Shown: positions 31,871 to 42,512, counted from the stretch's first letter. The stretch: 64,000 nucleotides of DNA from Branchinecta lynchi (GCA_023053575.1 JAKZAP010000012.1:5084230-5148229), one strand, 5' to 3'. Notes: a model not told the origin generated them from the sequence alone. Numbers and translations: made by a program.

Positions 31871-32645
31871 AATCGAACGCTCGAGACCTGAGAATCTGGA
31901 AGCCCCTGACTTCAAAGATAACGTCATAAATATAAATATAAATCTGCTGAGAGACACAAAATGATGTCCTATTTACTTTAAAGAAAGCTAAGGCGGATAG
32001 CAGTACCTTGTGTCAGCCGGGAAATGTTATTTGATGAAGCGAATTTTTTTTCTTCTCCAGAGTTTGAGAAAAGTAAAAATGGTATATTTTTCCGCATTCT
32101 TTGTGCTCAGCGCTTTCCGGCGGCGCTGATTGTTCTGCAGTGCCACTCATGCAGGTTTCTCCGTGTTTCTCATAAAACTAAGGGGGAAGCTGAAAACAGC
32201 CGAGACCGGTTTGTAATCTTAGGGAAACCCATCAGAGGTCATGCAGCGATCGAAGGATTAGATTCCCTGCGTCACATTGTCCGCACTATTGTTATCAAGT
32301 TAAACAAATATTAACTTTTCCGTATGGAATTGGCGATTGTGCCGAATATCACAGAATTTCAGTCTGCGAGTACTCGACCTTGATCATGTGGGTCTAGATT
32401 AAATCTCAGCCAATTATCCGATACTGGTGACATCAGTGTGACGTCGAAGAGCTGGGAAATTCGATTTAAAATATTTTGTTCAGTATATTTTCGGATCCGA
32501 ACATACGTTTACGTTTAAGCGTTTAAAACCGTTTCTAGGACAGTCATTTAAGTTTGGAAATGGAAAATATGAATTTCTCATTTAATTGAAGTTGACGTCA
32601 CGATTCTCGGACAATCGGCTGAGATTTAGTCGACAACGATCGTGT
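31871..32645. other. No gene recognised; host repeat of the hAT at the right edge
   Basis: A 96-codon plus-strand frame at 32024-32314 shows no recognisable family. From about 32560 the sequence (CGGCTGAGATTTAGTCG, AACGATCGTGT) is the same host repeat as at 376-547. Confidence 0.4.
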
Positions 32646-32653
32646 GTCTATGG
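32646..32653. repeat. hAT target-site duplication, left
   Basis: GTCTATGG here and at 33696-33703; a perfect 8-bp duplication. Confidence 0.9.
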
Positions 32654-33695
32654 CAGTGGTTCCCAACCGGTGGTACGCGTACCTAAAAGGGTACGCGAAG
32701 GAACCGGAATCGGTTTGATCTGTAGCTTCAAAACCTCGCCTCGTTCATTTTTGATTGCCAAAAGCCTAATACTACAGCAGAGGCATCATTAGCCAAAAGT
32801 TTTTTGAGGGGCAAGGTATTTTTACTGACTGGCAGGTAATTTTTATCGACAATTTTATTCAAAAAATAACTAGTTTTACGAAAAATTTGCGGCGCTTCGC
32901 GCCTACTGGTTTCTTTTTAACCGTCTGGCCGACCACTTTGGGGGGAGGGGTGTTGCCCACCCTTGCGCGATATCTCTGATTACGAGCATTAGTGAAAGTC
33001 AACGAAATAATGTTGATTCCAAAACAGCTAGCCTACTGCCGTAAAATCTGTTCCTGTGTCAAACAGTAGTTGCGTTTTTGATCGAAGTTTGAAGTTACCT
33101 TCATCCTCAAAGGTCTTTGCTTAAATACCGTTTTTGGTCGCCGGTCACTGTTCCTTTGTCCTTCAAACTCTGACCGTCGAACTTGCTGAGCTAGCAAGTT
33201 CGATGTTTGCTTGAATCGTCGAAGAAACGTCGACCTGGCAAGGTTCGCCGGAGTCGTGAAAACACTAATTAAGCAAGCGGTGAACTTCGACAGCGTTTGA
33301 AAACGGAAATTAAGCAGCCGGCTACGCTAACGGCGAACAAAACTTCAATAAAAAACGCAACTAGTATTGTTTCAAGAAGAATAAAGAGACTGCAGGTGAG
33401 ATTGTCATTCAGATTGCGAATTGAGTTAACGACTACGTTTGTGATGCAGCTTGATGAAAGCACGGAGAACAACACAACCAAACACAGAAACAGGCGGACT
33501 GTAAAAAATATTCCCGTTAATGATGTCGAGCCGAGATTTGACAAAATTTTTGCTACAAAGCAGCCTCGAGTGTTTCATTGAGTTTATATATATTTCTAAT
33601 AAATATCGTCTTTTTCACGTTCTGAAAAAGAGGGTACGCAGCCTTTCGGAATCTTGATTAGGGGTACGCGGTATGAAAAAGGTTGGGAACCACTG
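32654..33695 (+). mobile_element. hAT transposon, internally deleted, both ends intact
   Basis: 1042 bp. Left end CAGTGGTTCCCAACC; the right end GGTTGGGAACCACTG is its exact reverse complement. Perfect 8-bp GTCTATGG duplications flank it. Subterminal GGTACGCG motifs occur at both ends. It keeps a short remnant of the transposase and must have been moved by another hAT. Confidence 0.93.
33297..33581 (+). pseudogene. hAT transposase remnant
   Basis: 94 codons. The phrase SIVSRRIKRL followed at about 18 residues by FVMQLDESTENN matches the block in ZBED/FAM200-like hAT transposases that holds the first catalytic Asp (in QLDEST). Its end, FDKIFATKQPRVFH, looks like a rearranged piece of the same protein. 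Most of the transposase, including the C-terminal dimerisation region, is missing. Confidence 0.75.
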
Positions 33696-33703
33696 GTCTA
33701 TGG
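33696..33703. repeat. hAT target-site duplication, right
   Basis: GTCTATGG, identical to 32646-32653. Confidence 0.9.
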
Positions 33704-34385
33704 CACCGGTGAAGTAACGCATTTCCGAACATATTGGCATAAACTGTATCGACTGTGATTTCTGCTTTAACGAGCTATTATCTCTAGTTGTAGGTAGACG
33801 AACAGCCACTGGGAGGAGGTTGTCACATTCAGTAGCGACAGCATACCACAGGCAGAGCCAATCTTCGTGCCTAAAAGTGTTCTCAGCTCAGTGAAGATCA
33901 GCCAATCCAGGTAAAAAAACAGAAATCTAAGCTGTTCATTGATTAGATTTTTACCGAGGTTCAAATTCCGGTGCTGCCGAAGGGTTAGCTTAAGGGTGTG
34001 AGTTCGGCGTCAGTCCGTCAGTCCATCAGTTTGCATACTGCCCTCTTTCGGTCATAGTTGACCTCGTCAGCTTGTTACATTAGATGGCGTTTCTTTGGGA
34101 GTTTCCCACCAGATGGTATTATGAGCGGTCTCCCCAGCCACTCCTAAACTAACTCGAAGTTTTTACATTTAACTGCAGATCGATGATTTTAGCTCTTGAA
34201 AAGGTCTCTAAACACACCCTTTTTTTCTTCTTAAAACTCTTTTTATTTTTTGTCGTGACACTTTTTTCCCACAAGAACATCATTAACACTGACAAAACTA
34301 AACGTAGGTTCACGTCCCTTAGCTCCCTATACGCTTCCGAAGAGTTGAGTAGTTTCCACGCCTATTGACCTGTTTACTTTCTTAC
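33704..34385. other. Host repeat, then sequence resembling the following exon
   Basis: 33704-33760 is the hAT host repeat. 33785-33925 resembles 34385-34525 (GGGAGG, TCAGCCAATCCAGGTAAA against TCAGCCAATTCAGGTAAA), so the two may be diverged duplicates. The earlier one shows no long frame. Confidence 0.4.
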
Positions 34386-34496
34386 AGATAGCCTATACAG
34401 ATTACAGATTTCACCAGCCTATGGGAGGTAGTTCCTACACCGAGGATACGTATTCTCAGGCAGTCCACGAATGCCAAGAAGTGACCCAAGAAGCAT
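34386..34496 (+). CDS. Possible short 3' exon, unrecognised
   Basis: After a pyrimidine-rich acceptor (TTTACTTTCTTACAG) an open frame of 36 codons reads AYTDYRFHQPMGGSSYTEDT and on to a TAG. Its composition is protein-like and unlike the surrounding AT-rich DNA. No upstream exon is identified, so this is a suggestion only. Confidence 0.25.
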
Positions 34497-34784
34497 AGTG
34501 TTAATCAGCCAATTCAGGTAAATACAAACGACCTTAGCTTTCCGTTATTTATACTTTTAAAAATTTAAGTTGGGTCATGGGTGGTTTGGGTAATGTTTTT
34601 TATAACAATATATCGTTAAATTCCGTAATATTTTTACAGAAGTAATGGAGGACAGTCACATATGGTTCTATAGGCCCACATGTTACAGTTCAAAATAAAA
34701 TACGGTAGGCTGCAGAATTATTCAGTTTATGTTCGGAAGGAGAGACCATGAAAATGCTTTACATAATAGGGGACAGCGGATATA

Positions 34785-35048
34785 GAGCGTGTTTCACCCT
34801 ATTCACGCGTGACGTCTCAGTTTTGGGGTTCTTGGCGTCAAGGCTGGAGCGTCTTTTTCGTTTTTTCGGTCATATATATTATGCCACGCGTTAATCCGAC
34901 CAATCGCGTTACTATTTACTATTACTAAGTTACTATTACTTATAATTTCGAGAAGGTTGGAGCAGTCAGCAGAGTAACTTTTGACGAGGTTCGAACTAAA
35001 TTATATAGTAACTAATAGTCGCTATTGTTAGTAGGTTGGGACAAGCTC
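34785..35048. mobile_element. MITE C copy 3, diverged
   Basis: GAGCGTGTTTCACCCT at the left and the reverse complement of GGTTGGGACAAGCTC at the right. Shares GCGTCAAGGCTGGA and repeated AGTTACTATTA words with copies 1 and 2. It lies outside any copy of the 1.8-kb duplication, so MITE C moves independently. Confidence 0.6.
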
Positions 35049-36270
35049 AAAGGCACCATGCAAATTTTCAACCGTTGTTGCTACCTTACGAGGGAGCCTT
35101 TTCGGAAGTGAAAATATTGTTATGGATTGGGTGATTCAGGGATCGGGCACCAAACTCTGTGCAGAGTTTCAGCCTTCGTCATGTATCGGGCGATATCGAA
35201 TTTACATAGCAAATATGGGTAGGACCTCTGGGCACCTCTGACGCTATGGTTAGTGCTCTCTTTTGAATTTTCGAGTGAAAAGTCGAGCGGTTTGTTTACA
35301 GCGTAAGGCCGAAGGGCCAAACTCCGTACTCGAAATTTAGTCGGATGAAGGGAATGTAAATGCAAAGCAAATGTTGGCCAAATGTTGGGAAAGCCCCATG
35401 CCTGGAAATGATCTTAAATTTGACCGAAATGCTGAGAAAGGACAGTCTAGTGATCCATCACTCAGTCGCTTAAATAGACATGTAGTCCCTATGAAAAATG
35501 CTCAGTTGCTCGGTTATTCACGAATAATTGATTTTCGGATAGTCGACTTTCTCTGTCAGATGTGTGGTACCTCTATGCGCTTGTCTTTTTGTTGTATGCT
35601 TAACGAAAATTATTTACGAAAAAGACGTTTTCCCGCAGTGATCCTCATGGGCCAGTTATCACCTGACGGCAGGAGTCCTGCCGTGAGGTGATAACTGACA
35701 ACTGAAAATCCAACTGAGATTCAAATTTTCCGCATAATAGTAGAATTTGTGTTGTTGGGACGGCCGTAGATACTCTGAACGTCTATAGTAGAGCAGATAG
35801 TGGAAAGAAAAAATCTCTTAGTAGAATCCAAGCAATTCAGTGATAGCATAATAATTCACTAATGATACAAAAATAAGGTGGCTTTTCAATTAAACTTTAA
35901 GCGTCTGAAGTCTAGCATTACATCGTTTTGTCATGCTACGGATTGTGTAAGTTTCTCCTTGTTTTGCGTCAAAACCAAGGGGCTGCGCAGTTTTTTATCT
36001 TTGGGAAACTCAGAGAAGGCTCTAAGCAGGCAGGTATGTTGGAACATTGGAATAGAAAATTTATCTACTGCTACTTGTGCTTCGGCAATTTCTCGTTGTT
36101 TTGAGCGAAGGGAGTGTAGGAAGTCGCCCCATTTTGGAAAAGTGTTTCGCTAGTAACTGTTTACTGATTCAGTCATGATAAATGGATACCATACATTAAT
36201 AAGCATTACGGGAAGCCACACCAAAAGTGTCTGTGAAATTGTTACTTATTAATACTGATATGGATACCTC
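35049..36270. other. No gene recognised; one strong hairpin
   Basis: Frames at 35371-35691 (106 aa) and 35878-36153 (91 aa) have no recognised motif. A 21-bp-arm hairpin at 35654-35696 is listed separately. Confidence 0.35.
35654..35696. repeat. Hairpin with 21-bp arms
   Basis: AGTTATCACCTGACGGCAGG on the left pairs with CCTGCCGTGAGGTGATAACT on the right, with one internal mismatch and almost no loop. No T run follows, so it is not a simple terminator. Confidence 0.75.
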
Positions 36271-36275
36271 GACAA

Positions 36276-36400
36276 AACTCAGCTGAGCTAGAGGTCTTTG
36301 CTGAGCTTTGAGTTGCTGCCCGTCTACTTCCCTCTTCGCTGTTGTGCATATTAGAGGAATTAGTTCAGGAGCTGACCCGGTATGCAGCCCGTCCAGACAA
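36276..36400 (+). mobile_element. Family N retroposed fragment
   Basis: CAAAACTCAGCTGAGCTAG, GCCCGTCTACTTCCCTC and GAGCTGACCCGG match the poly(A)-tailed copy at 30260-30520. No tail is seen here. Confidence 0.5.
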
Positions 36401-36473
36401 CCAATTGGCTTTTATTAATTTGTATTCAAGGACTGACTAAGGATGAACTAGGGCCACTCGTAAACATACAACA

Positions 36474-37280
36474 AAAGCTACGAGCTCATATGGCACTTGT
36501 TACGAGTATGTGGTGGGAGAAAGTAGGAAGTAGACGAGAACGTGAAAAAATACCCCTTCTACCCCCTAAAATCGGACCTAGAAATAAGATGCCTAGTTTC
36601 ACTCGAGTCAGAGCACTTCCGGCGTCGCCTTGGATCATCATAGGTCAAACGACTTGTCTACCTTCCAAGTTCAGATCCACAAGTTTGATCAGTAGGATTA
36701 TCCCCCTCCCCCCTTAAACTCCCCCTTCTGCGGCCGAATCTGGTTCAGATACATGAACAGGTAATCGAAAGCATCTTCTCAACCGTCTATCAATTTTCAA
36801 TCGATTCTGAGCATTTTTTCGGATAACTCCGATACCCCCCCCATCGTGCTCAGATCCGCTATAATATTTCACTTAGGGCATAATTGTGGTCTCCATACTT
36901 TCCAAGTTTCATTCAAGTCACTTTAATCGTTTGACCCCTATGCATAGAATTTCCGGGATTCCCTCCAGCTCCCCCCTCTGTGGACGAATACGGCTAGGAC
37001 ACATAAACTTCGCATCCCTGACATCTCCTCTTCTCGTCCTTCAAGTTTAACTCGAACCGGAGCAAATCTGCAAATAATCGGTTTCCGCTTCATCCTCCTC
37101 CCGTAGCGGGATCCGGTCCGGACGCCAAATAACATACTGAGCCGTAAAAAAACTCGGTCCCTCCAACTTGCATCCCATTCGGCCCATTTGTTTGGTTTTT
37201 GTGCCCCCCCCCCCCCTCCAACTCCCCCCAACCATTGCCGCCATGTGGTTCGGAGAATTGTTTTGCACATCTAGGTCATT
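36474..37280 (-). mobile_element. Family B fragment, reverse orientation
   Basis: Begins with the family B terminus in reverse (AGCTACGAGCTCATATGGCAC then TTG) and follows the body of the 3545-5204 copy in inverse order to the region with CATGTGGTT and GGAGTTGG. Contains C13 at 37204-37216, the complement of the G run in that copy. Confidence 0.7.
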
Positions 37281-37294
37281 AGTTCTTGTCAACC

Positions 37295-37462
37295 GAAATC
37301 AAGTCAACAACGATATGACTTGTTGGCTGTTGCTAGGTCGTCTGTTAGAATGGCATCAGCGTAAACACTGGTAAAGACGGACCATCTGCTAAACCTGATG
37401 ATCTAAAAAGATGGACAAATATTCCTTTTTGTGATCCCGTCAGAACCTTCGGTCTTGTTCTT
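37295..37462 (+). mobile_element. Family P element end, copy 1
   Basis: GACTTGTTGGCTGTTGCTAGG, TCTGTTAGAATGGCATCAG and the end GATCCCGTCAGAACCTTC then GGTCTTGTT, repeated at 38525-38721. The final words match the family A terminus, so P may be another member of the same element class. Confidence 0.55.
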
Positions 37463-37851
37463 TTTTTGCTATTTTTTCATCTTTGTCTTGGCCGTAGGCT
37501 TTTTGTGCGAATAATTTGTACAGTATTAAACCAGCTAAATTTTTTTCTTTTTGTCTGATTCTGATGTAAAAAGAACGCGTCGTGGCTTCAACAGACAACA
37601 CTTGGGATGTTATCTGTTGTCTTCCAAAACGTTATGTTCACGCTGGACTCAGACTTGCCGGATTCTAGCGAAAATTGGAATTTTACTCTGAAGTCCATCG
37701 GATCGTCCATATAGGGGCAAGAATACATGCTGGGTCCACGTGTGAACCTAATTTACAAGTCACAATACAAGTCACCGTGCTGATATTCAAATACCATGGT
37801 CGGACCTTGGTAACTGACCGCGGCATTTGAAAAATTCATCTCACTTCATCG

Positions 37852-38472
37852 CTAACACAAGAGTCTGGTTTTTTCGTCAAATTGGTGGGAAAGTAGTTCT
37901 TCTACTCTAGATGTCGGTCCACATGGGGCTCTTCCCCCAGGACGATGATCAAATTCTACAAAGGATACAGTCGATCGAAAATACCTCATGTTCTCTTGCT
38001 CTACAGCCAATGTGCAAAAAACTCCATGGCATCGCCAGAAACTATCCAAAACTTGGCAATCAGGATCGCATACGGCCTCCACAAACTCCGACCAATTGAA
38101 GCCATTTAGTGCGAAAGCAGTAAACCAATCGAAGCAACAGGAAGGCGGAAAGGGAGCTGCAGAACGGTGGAACCCAACGTCATATTTTGAAGGAAGGAAA
38201 TAGTGGGAAAACGGGCCCAACGCCCCGTTTCGCCCAACGGGCGAAACTCGGCAAGGCCAAAAAAGCGTCAAATATTCGTAGGAACAAAACGAAACAATGG
38301 AGAAAGGTGGTGATTTTGGAAGCTTATAATTCCGTAAGGGAGCCAGGTATATTATAAAAGACAGAATAAGCAAGAGGGGTCCTTTAAGTAGATCGGGGTA
38401 ATGATACGGGAGAGATGATATAAACAATGCAGGATACCGGATAAAGATCCGGCAAAAAGTAGAACTCGTCAA
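37852..38472 (-). CDS. Hypothetical 206-codon minus-strand frame
   Basis: Residues about 110-206 are Cys-rich and protein-like (for example NGFNWSEFVEAVCDPDCQVL and RYFRSTVSFVEFDHRPGG). The first 70 residues are hydrophobic and AT-driven, perhaps not translated. No family recognised. There is no second copy in the window, so it could be a host exon. Confidence 0.3.
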   Translation of the reverse strand: MTSSTFCRIFIRYPALFISSLPYHYPDLLKGPLLLILSFIIYLAPLRNYKLPKSPPFSIVSFCSYEYLTLFWPCRVSPVGRNGALGPFSHYFLPSKYDVGFHRSAAPFPPSCCFDWFTAFALNGFNWSEFVEAVCDPDCQVLDSFWRCHGVFCTLAVEQENMRYFRSTVSFVEFDHRPGGRAPCGPTSRVEELLSHQFDEKTRLLC

Positions 38473-38524
38473 AGAATTACAGTCAATAACTCCAATGTCG
38501 ATAAAAATACTGTTTATTCTCGCC

Positions 38525-38721
38525 TCGATTGGATAGTTCAGTCGGAATCAAGTCAAAACTAAATATGACTTATTGGCTGTTGTTAGGCGGTCTGTTAGAA
38601 TGGTATCAGTGAAAAGACTGCGGACAAAGACTGACGATCTGCTAGACCTGATGATCTTCATTTATCGAGATTGACAAATATCCCCCTTTGTGATCCCGTC
38701 GAAACCATCGGTCTTGTTCCT
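38525..38721 (+). mobile_element. Family P element end, copy 2
   Basis: Second copy of 37295-37462, ending GATCCCGTCGAAACCATC then GGTCTTGTT, directly followed by the start of a family B copy. Confidence 0.55.
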
Positions 38722-38925
38722 TTTTATGGCACTTGAGCTTACTCAAGTGCCATATAGCGATTGTAATTTCTGTCCGTCAGTCGGTCTGTCGGTCCCGGTT
38801 TTGCTAGTTCGGGCACTTCCAGATAAGCTAGGACGATGAAACTTGGCAGGCATATCAGGAACTGGACCAGATTAAATAAGAAATTGTCGCTTCCTCGATC
38901 CGACCATCTGGAGGGATATACCTTA
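38722..38925 (+). mobile_element. Family B 5' end fragment
   Basis: Hairpin TGGCACTTGAG-CTTA-CTCAAGTGCCA (38727-38752), ATAGCGATTG, GTCCGTCAGTCGGTCTGTCG, then the first body block to about 38925. The remainder is absent. Confidence 0.7.
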
Positions 38926-38960
38926 CATCTATGTCTGTAATTTAGATATTGCAAATCTGA

Positions 38961-39162
38961 CTACGTCAGCTGAATTCTATTAGAGCTATATTTTGGCCCT
39001 TCTTGGCATGGGTCATCTTCTGGCTCAAAACCACTTAAGTTGGAAAAACGATCTTGGTGTTTCCCACAAGCTCGTTTTTCCAACTTGAGCGGTTTTGAGC
39101 ATGAAGAGTACCCTTTCCAAGAAGGGCCGAAATATAGCTCCAATAAAATTAAGCTGACGTAT
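38961..39162. mobile_element. Foldback MITE (family E), long-armed copy
   Basis: Nearly the whole 200 bp is one inverted repeat: TACGTCAGCTGAATTCTAT / ATAAAATTAAGCTGACGTA at the ends, GGCCCTTCTTGGCATGGG / CCCTTTCCAAGAAGGGCC inside, and CTTAAGTTGGAAAAACG / CGTTTTTCCAACTTGAG near the centre. The RNA or single strand would form a long hairpin. Confidence 0.75.
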
Positions 39163-39472
39163 CCGTTTGCACAATCAAATATGATTCGCAGTCAGCTTGG
39201 GCTGAAGGAATATTTCCTTTTTTTAACTTTTCCTGGAATCGTGCGATCGATATCCAGGATCGTCGATTAAACAAACTAGGATGCTCATCCCTTCCAGATA
39301 CTCCTAGAACTTCTTTACTGGAATTCTCATCTTGTCTACCGACAGTACCGATATCACTGTTATTTGGCTTATTTTTAGGAGGATACTTAGCCGTACAGCT
39401 CTTATGGTAACGTCGACTCTGCTCGCTTGGTCGCTGTTCCATTGTCGGTAAGTCCTTTGCTGGCTTTATCAC
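39149..39472 (-). CDS. Weak hypothetical exon
   Basis: 107 codons; the middle part SRRYHKSCTAKYPP is reminiscent of a YHxxC motif in uncharacterised invertebrate proteins, and the downstream part is polar. The last third overlaps family E flank sequence, so the frame end is not biological. Low certainty. Confidence 0.2.
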   Translation of the reverse strand: MIKPAKDLPTMEQRPSEQSRRYHKSCTAKYPPKNKPNNSDIGTVGRQDENSSKEVLGVSGRDEHPSLFNRRSWISIARFQEKLKKGNIPSAQADCESYLIVQTDTSA

Positions 39473-39988
39473 CTCTTATATGGTAGGGACAGATGATCGG
39501 GTTATGGCGTTGGCCGAATGTAATTCCTTCCAGGATCGTTACCTTCAGTGCTTCCATACTGAATGATGCGAGAAGACGATCAGGTTCTTCTTGTGGTGGT
39601 TTAAATGTTGTTGAAAATTCCCAACTTTTCCTTGAGGAAATTATGATGCTGCGGAAATTCCTTGTAGAAAACTCAGTCCGCGAATGCCCGACCCTGTCTT
39701 GTCCACCCCCAGCTAAAATGAATTATAACAGAAATATGATAATATTTTTGTGGGAATGGGAGGGATTTCATGGTGTACGTCAGACCCGGCATTCTTTCAA
39801 AGCCGATTAATTTAAGACCAGAGCATGGAAATAAGAGATCACAAGCAATACAATCACTGAAAAAGACTTTGAACTTCCAATATCCTCCATAACAGCACTA
39901 CGCTTATTTTTGCATTCTTTTTACTTGGAACCATCAGGGTTCCGCTTGTTTCCTCCGAGGAACTTTTTTGTAAAAAAATGGCCTATGG
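39473..39988. other. No gene recognised
   Basis: A minus-strand stretch near 39530-39610 reads EEPDRLLASFSMEALKV in one frame, possibly part of the preceding hypothetical exon, but without splice support. Confidence 0.3.
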
Positions 39989-40068
39989 CCAAACGTCCCC
40001 ATGACAAAAAGTCCCCATGACGAAACGTCCCTACGGCCAAACTTCCCCATGGCGAAACGTCCCCAAGT
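39989..40068 (+). repeat. 16-bp minisatellite, five units
   Basis: CCAAACGTCCCCATGA and four variants (changes such as CGAAACGTCCCTACGG) in exact 16-bp register. Confidence 0.85.
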
Positions 40069-40470
40069 ATATATTTTAAAGTTCGCCTTGGTCTTGACTT
40101 GAGGCGCATGACCGTGTTGAAACTACTTCATGAGTCTGCCTTTCAGATATGTGAACATTCTTTATAGTAAAGATATATCAGACATAGCCTTGTACTGGGC
40201 TCGTAACTGATCAGTTCGAGCAAGGTTCTAGGTCGTGTGAACCAAAATGCACCGTCGGCATTTTTGACCAATAAGCTCCTCCGAAGCAAGGGGAAGCCTG
40301 CTCTGGCTCAAAGAGAATAAAAAAAGCCGAATGAAAAAATAAGCGTAATGCCATTTATGGTATAATGACGATGATATTTCTGACCCGTCAAAATAAACAC
40401 AAGGCACAAAGACGGAGTAAATAATAAGGAAAAAAGAGAAAAAGTCAGGAAAAGACAAAAGAGAATTAAC
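40069..40470. other. No gene seen
   Basis: AT-rich unassigned sequence. Confidence 0.35.
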
Positions 40471-40809
40471 TTACGAAATACGCAGTATAACTTTTACCCT
40501 AAAACTAAACCAAGAGAGTTTTACAGTCGTGAAACCTAAAAATATTTTGCCATAAGCTTCTGTTTGTTTCTCTACTGCTGTTAGTGGATCACTAATTTGA
40601 TAACGGTTGGAAATGTTCGAGTTTCTCGTACAAGGGGAGAGACGTAATATATATTTAGAAGTACGATAGAGAATTGACCGGATTTGTTTTTTGTCCGATA
40701 TGGTGTGAAGATTCCAAAAAGCTGCAGTATACAGGACGTGAGGTAGGGCGATTGAATTGTAGATAGCCACGAGGACGGGACGTTGGAATCGTAACTTATT
40801 GGATACCAT
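40471..40809 (-). pseudogene. Probable LINE RT C-terminal fragment
   Basis: 113 codons. VLVAIYNSIALPHVLYTAAFW followed by KQIRSILYRTSKYILRLSP resembles the post-catalytic part of LINE reverse transcriptases (a helix with a Leu-Tyr pair, then an Arg-rich helix). It is more diverged than the other LINE pieces here and lacks catalytic motifs. Confidence 0.4.
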
Positions 40810-41062
40810 ACCATTATCCGTATATAAAAATAAATAGATCCCTGTATAAAAATGGCACGGAAAGCGAGGAAACGAGAACGGATGGAACGGTTAATTAGCT
40901 AGAGAGCTATAGTAATCTAGGTGAGACGGGTTTGATCGTTTAATAAAATCAGACTCAGAAATATCAGACAATTAAATATCTATACTTCGTAGGTAAAATA
41001 TTTCTTGAGCCGAAGCTGACTTTGAAAAGTCAAATTATTGAATTATTCAAATAATGCATACA
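40810..41062. other. No gene seen
   Basis: Unassigned spacer. Confidence 0.35.
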
Positions 41063-41660
41063 ACGGATACGTCAGCTACGATGCTTCTTGGCCCTTCTTG
41101 GCAAGGGTCAGGTAAATCTTTAGGGTCAACGCTGGGGAAAGGAATAAATTTGTAATAACTAACTGAAGCGTCTACCGACTATAAATATCTTATTCGGGGA
41201 AATTGTTTTTAAATACCAATGTTGGGAAAAACTAGTACTGAGATTAATTTTTGACACGGAAGCTGTCCTTGCTGTACGATCAGGCCGATGACAGAAAAAC
41301 GTTTTTTCCTGCATTTTGATCAATTTGAATTTTATTCCAATAATAACCCCGTCCTACATTTCTGGTAGGGCCTATTCGCCTGTATCTATTACTTTTAAAG
41401 AACACTGTACGGAAAAACTAGTGCAGAGATTTAGTTTTTGACACGACTGCTGTTTTGATGCACGATCGAGGCAGATGACAGAAGAGGTTTTTTTCTGCAT
41501 TTTGGCCAACTTCGGTTTTGTTGTTAATAAGGGACTGCGGCTTCGGTAAGTGTTTCAGTTATCTATTACAGGTTTGTTCCTTCCCCAGCGTTGACCCTGA
41601 AGATTGACAGCCTGACGAGGACCCTTGCCAAGAAGGGCCGATATATCGCCGCCAAAGCAT
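41063..41660. mobile_element. Family E-ended composite element with a tandem core
   Basis: The left arm (CGGATACGTCAGCT, CTTGGCCCTTCTTGGCAAGG, TAGGGTCAACGCTGGGGAA) is inverted at the right (TTCCCCAGCGTTGACCCT, CCTTGCCAAGAAGGGCC). Between the arms are two 186-bp direct repeats (marker AAAAACTAGT at about 41227 and 41413; GACAGAA...TTTTTTCCTGCATTTTG in each). No protein. Confidence 0.65.
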
Positions 41661-42266
41661 CCCCTTCTCCCCCCCCCAGTCGTGACGCCCCTGGTCGCGC
41701 ATAGTCGCTGCACGGGACCAAAGACGGAGTTTCTATTAGATTATTTGTTCTTGGCGTAATTTAAACACAGGAAGTGCTAGAATCCTTCCAATTTAAGCCC
41801 TTCAACTTTTCCGACAACCCAGGGGGGGGGGGGGGGGGAGCCTGGTCATGATTTACTATAATTAGGGTGTTGACTAGACTTCGTCAGAATGTTGAGGTGC
41901 GATCGACTTTCACGAAACGTTGCTGTGACGTGAAGCCCGGGTCTCGCTTTGTTCGTATGATATTTTGAACCGTATATTCAGTATTATTTATCAGGATAAG
42001 TATCCACCATTGTATGGTATTCCCGAATATTCTAATATCGTCGCGGTTTTAGCTACAGGTCGTAACTGACAAAATCATAATTTTACAGTAGAAGGAAAAC
42101 AATGGTAAGGAAGTTTCCACACATAAGAAAAGTGACCAGAAAAATCTAAGAAAATTCATAAGCGGTAATATTCGGATGTATTATTTGATGGTATAAAATA
42201 CTGTTAAAACCTTTACTATGCTTTATTTACTCAGCTTCAAATATGTAAGAAAGGTAAAAAAAATAG
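41661..42266. other. CAGGGGCGTCACGAC-type end, G17 tract, otherwise no gene
   Basis: C-run plus AGTCGTGACGCCCCTGG at about 41664-41690, a family N-related word (TGCACGGGACCAAAG at 41711), and G17 at 41822-41838. The rest is unassigned. Confidence 0.45.
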
Positions 42267-42512
42267 TTATTCGTAGTTTTCATCATCTTCTTCGATGTCA
42301 GATCCATCCAGGGCGTCTCGAATGTTCCCGGCATGAGGTAGAGATCGGTAAAAATTGTGATAAGTTCTTGGGATAACCAGAGTCTGGCAAAGGTCCGTGA
42401 GATCCTTGAATGTTTCCTTCGACAGTGGTATCAGTGTCTTGTACCTCTTCGGCAAGGCATCTGTCAACGGCACATAATCGAGGTTGTGGGTTGCTTTGTA
42501 GGAAGGCACTTT
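42267..42512 (-). pseudogene. C-terminal tail of the DUF7869-like protein
   Basis: 80-codon frame. RYKTLIPLSKETFKDLTDLC followed by QTLVIPRTYHNFYRSLP matches the usual last part of this protein type, where a P.s..K..DL..LC..L.IP..YH.FY..L pattern occurs. It ends in the acidic DGSDIEEDDENYE. A TAG at 42582-42584 lies between this tail and the body of the gene; a short intron or a nonsense change would explain it. Confidence 0.5.
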
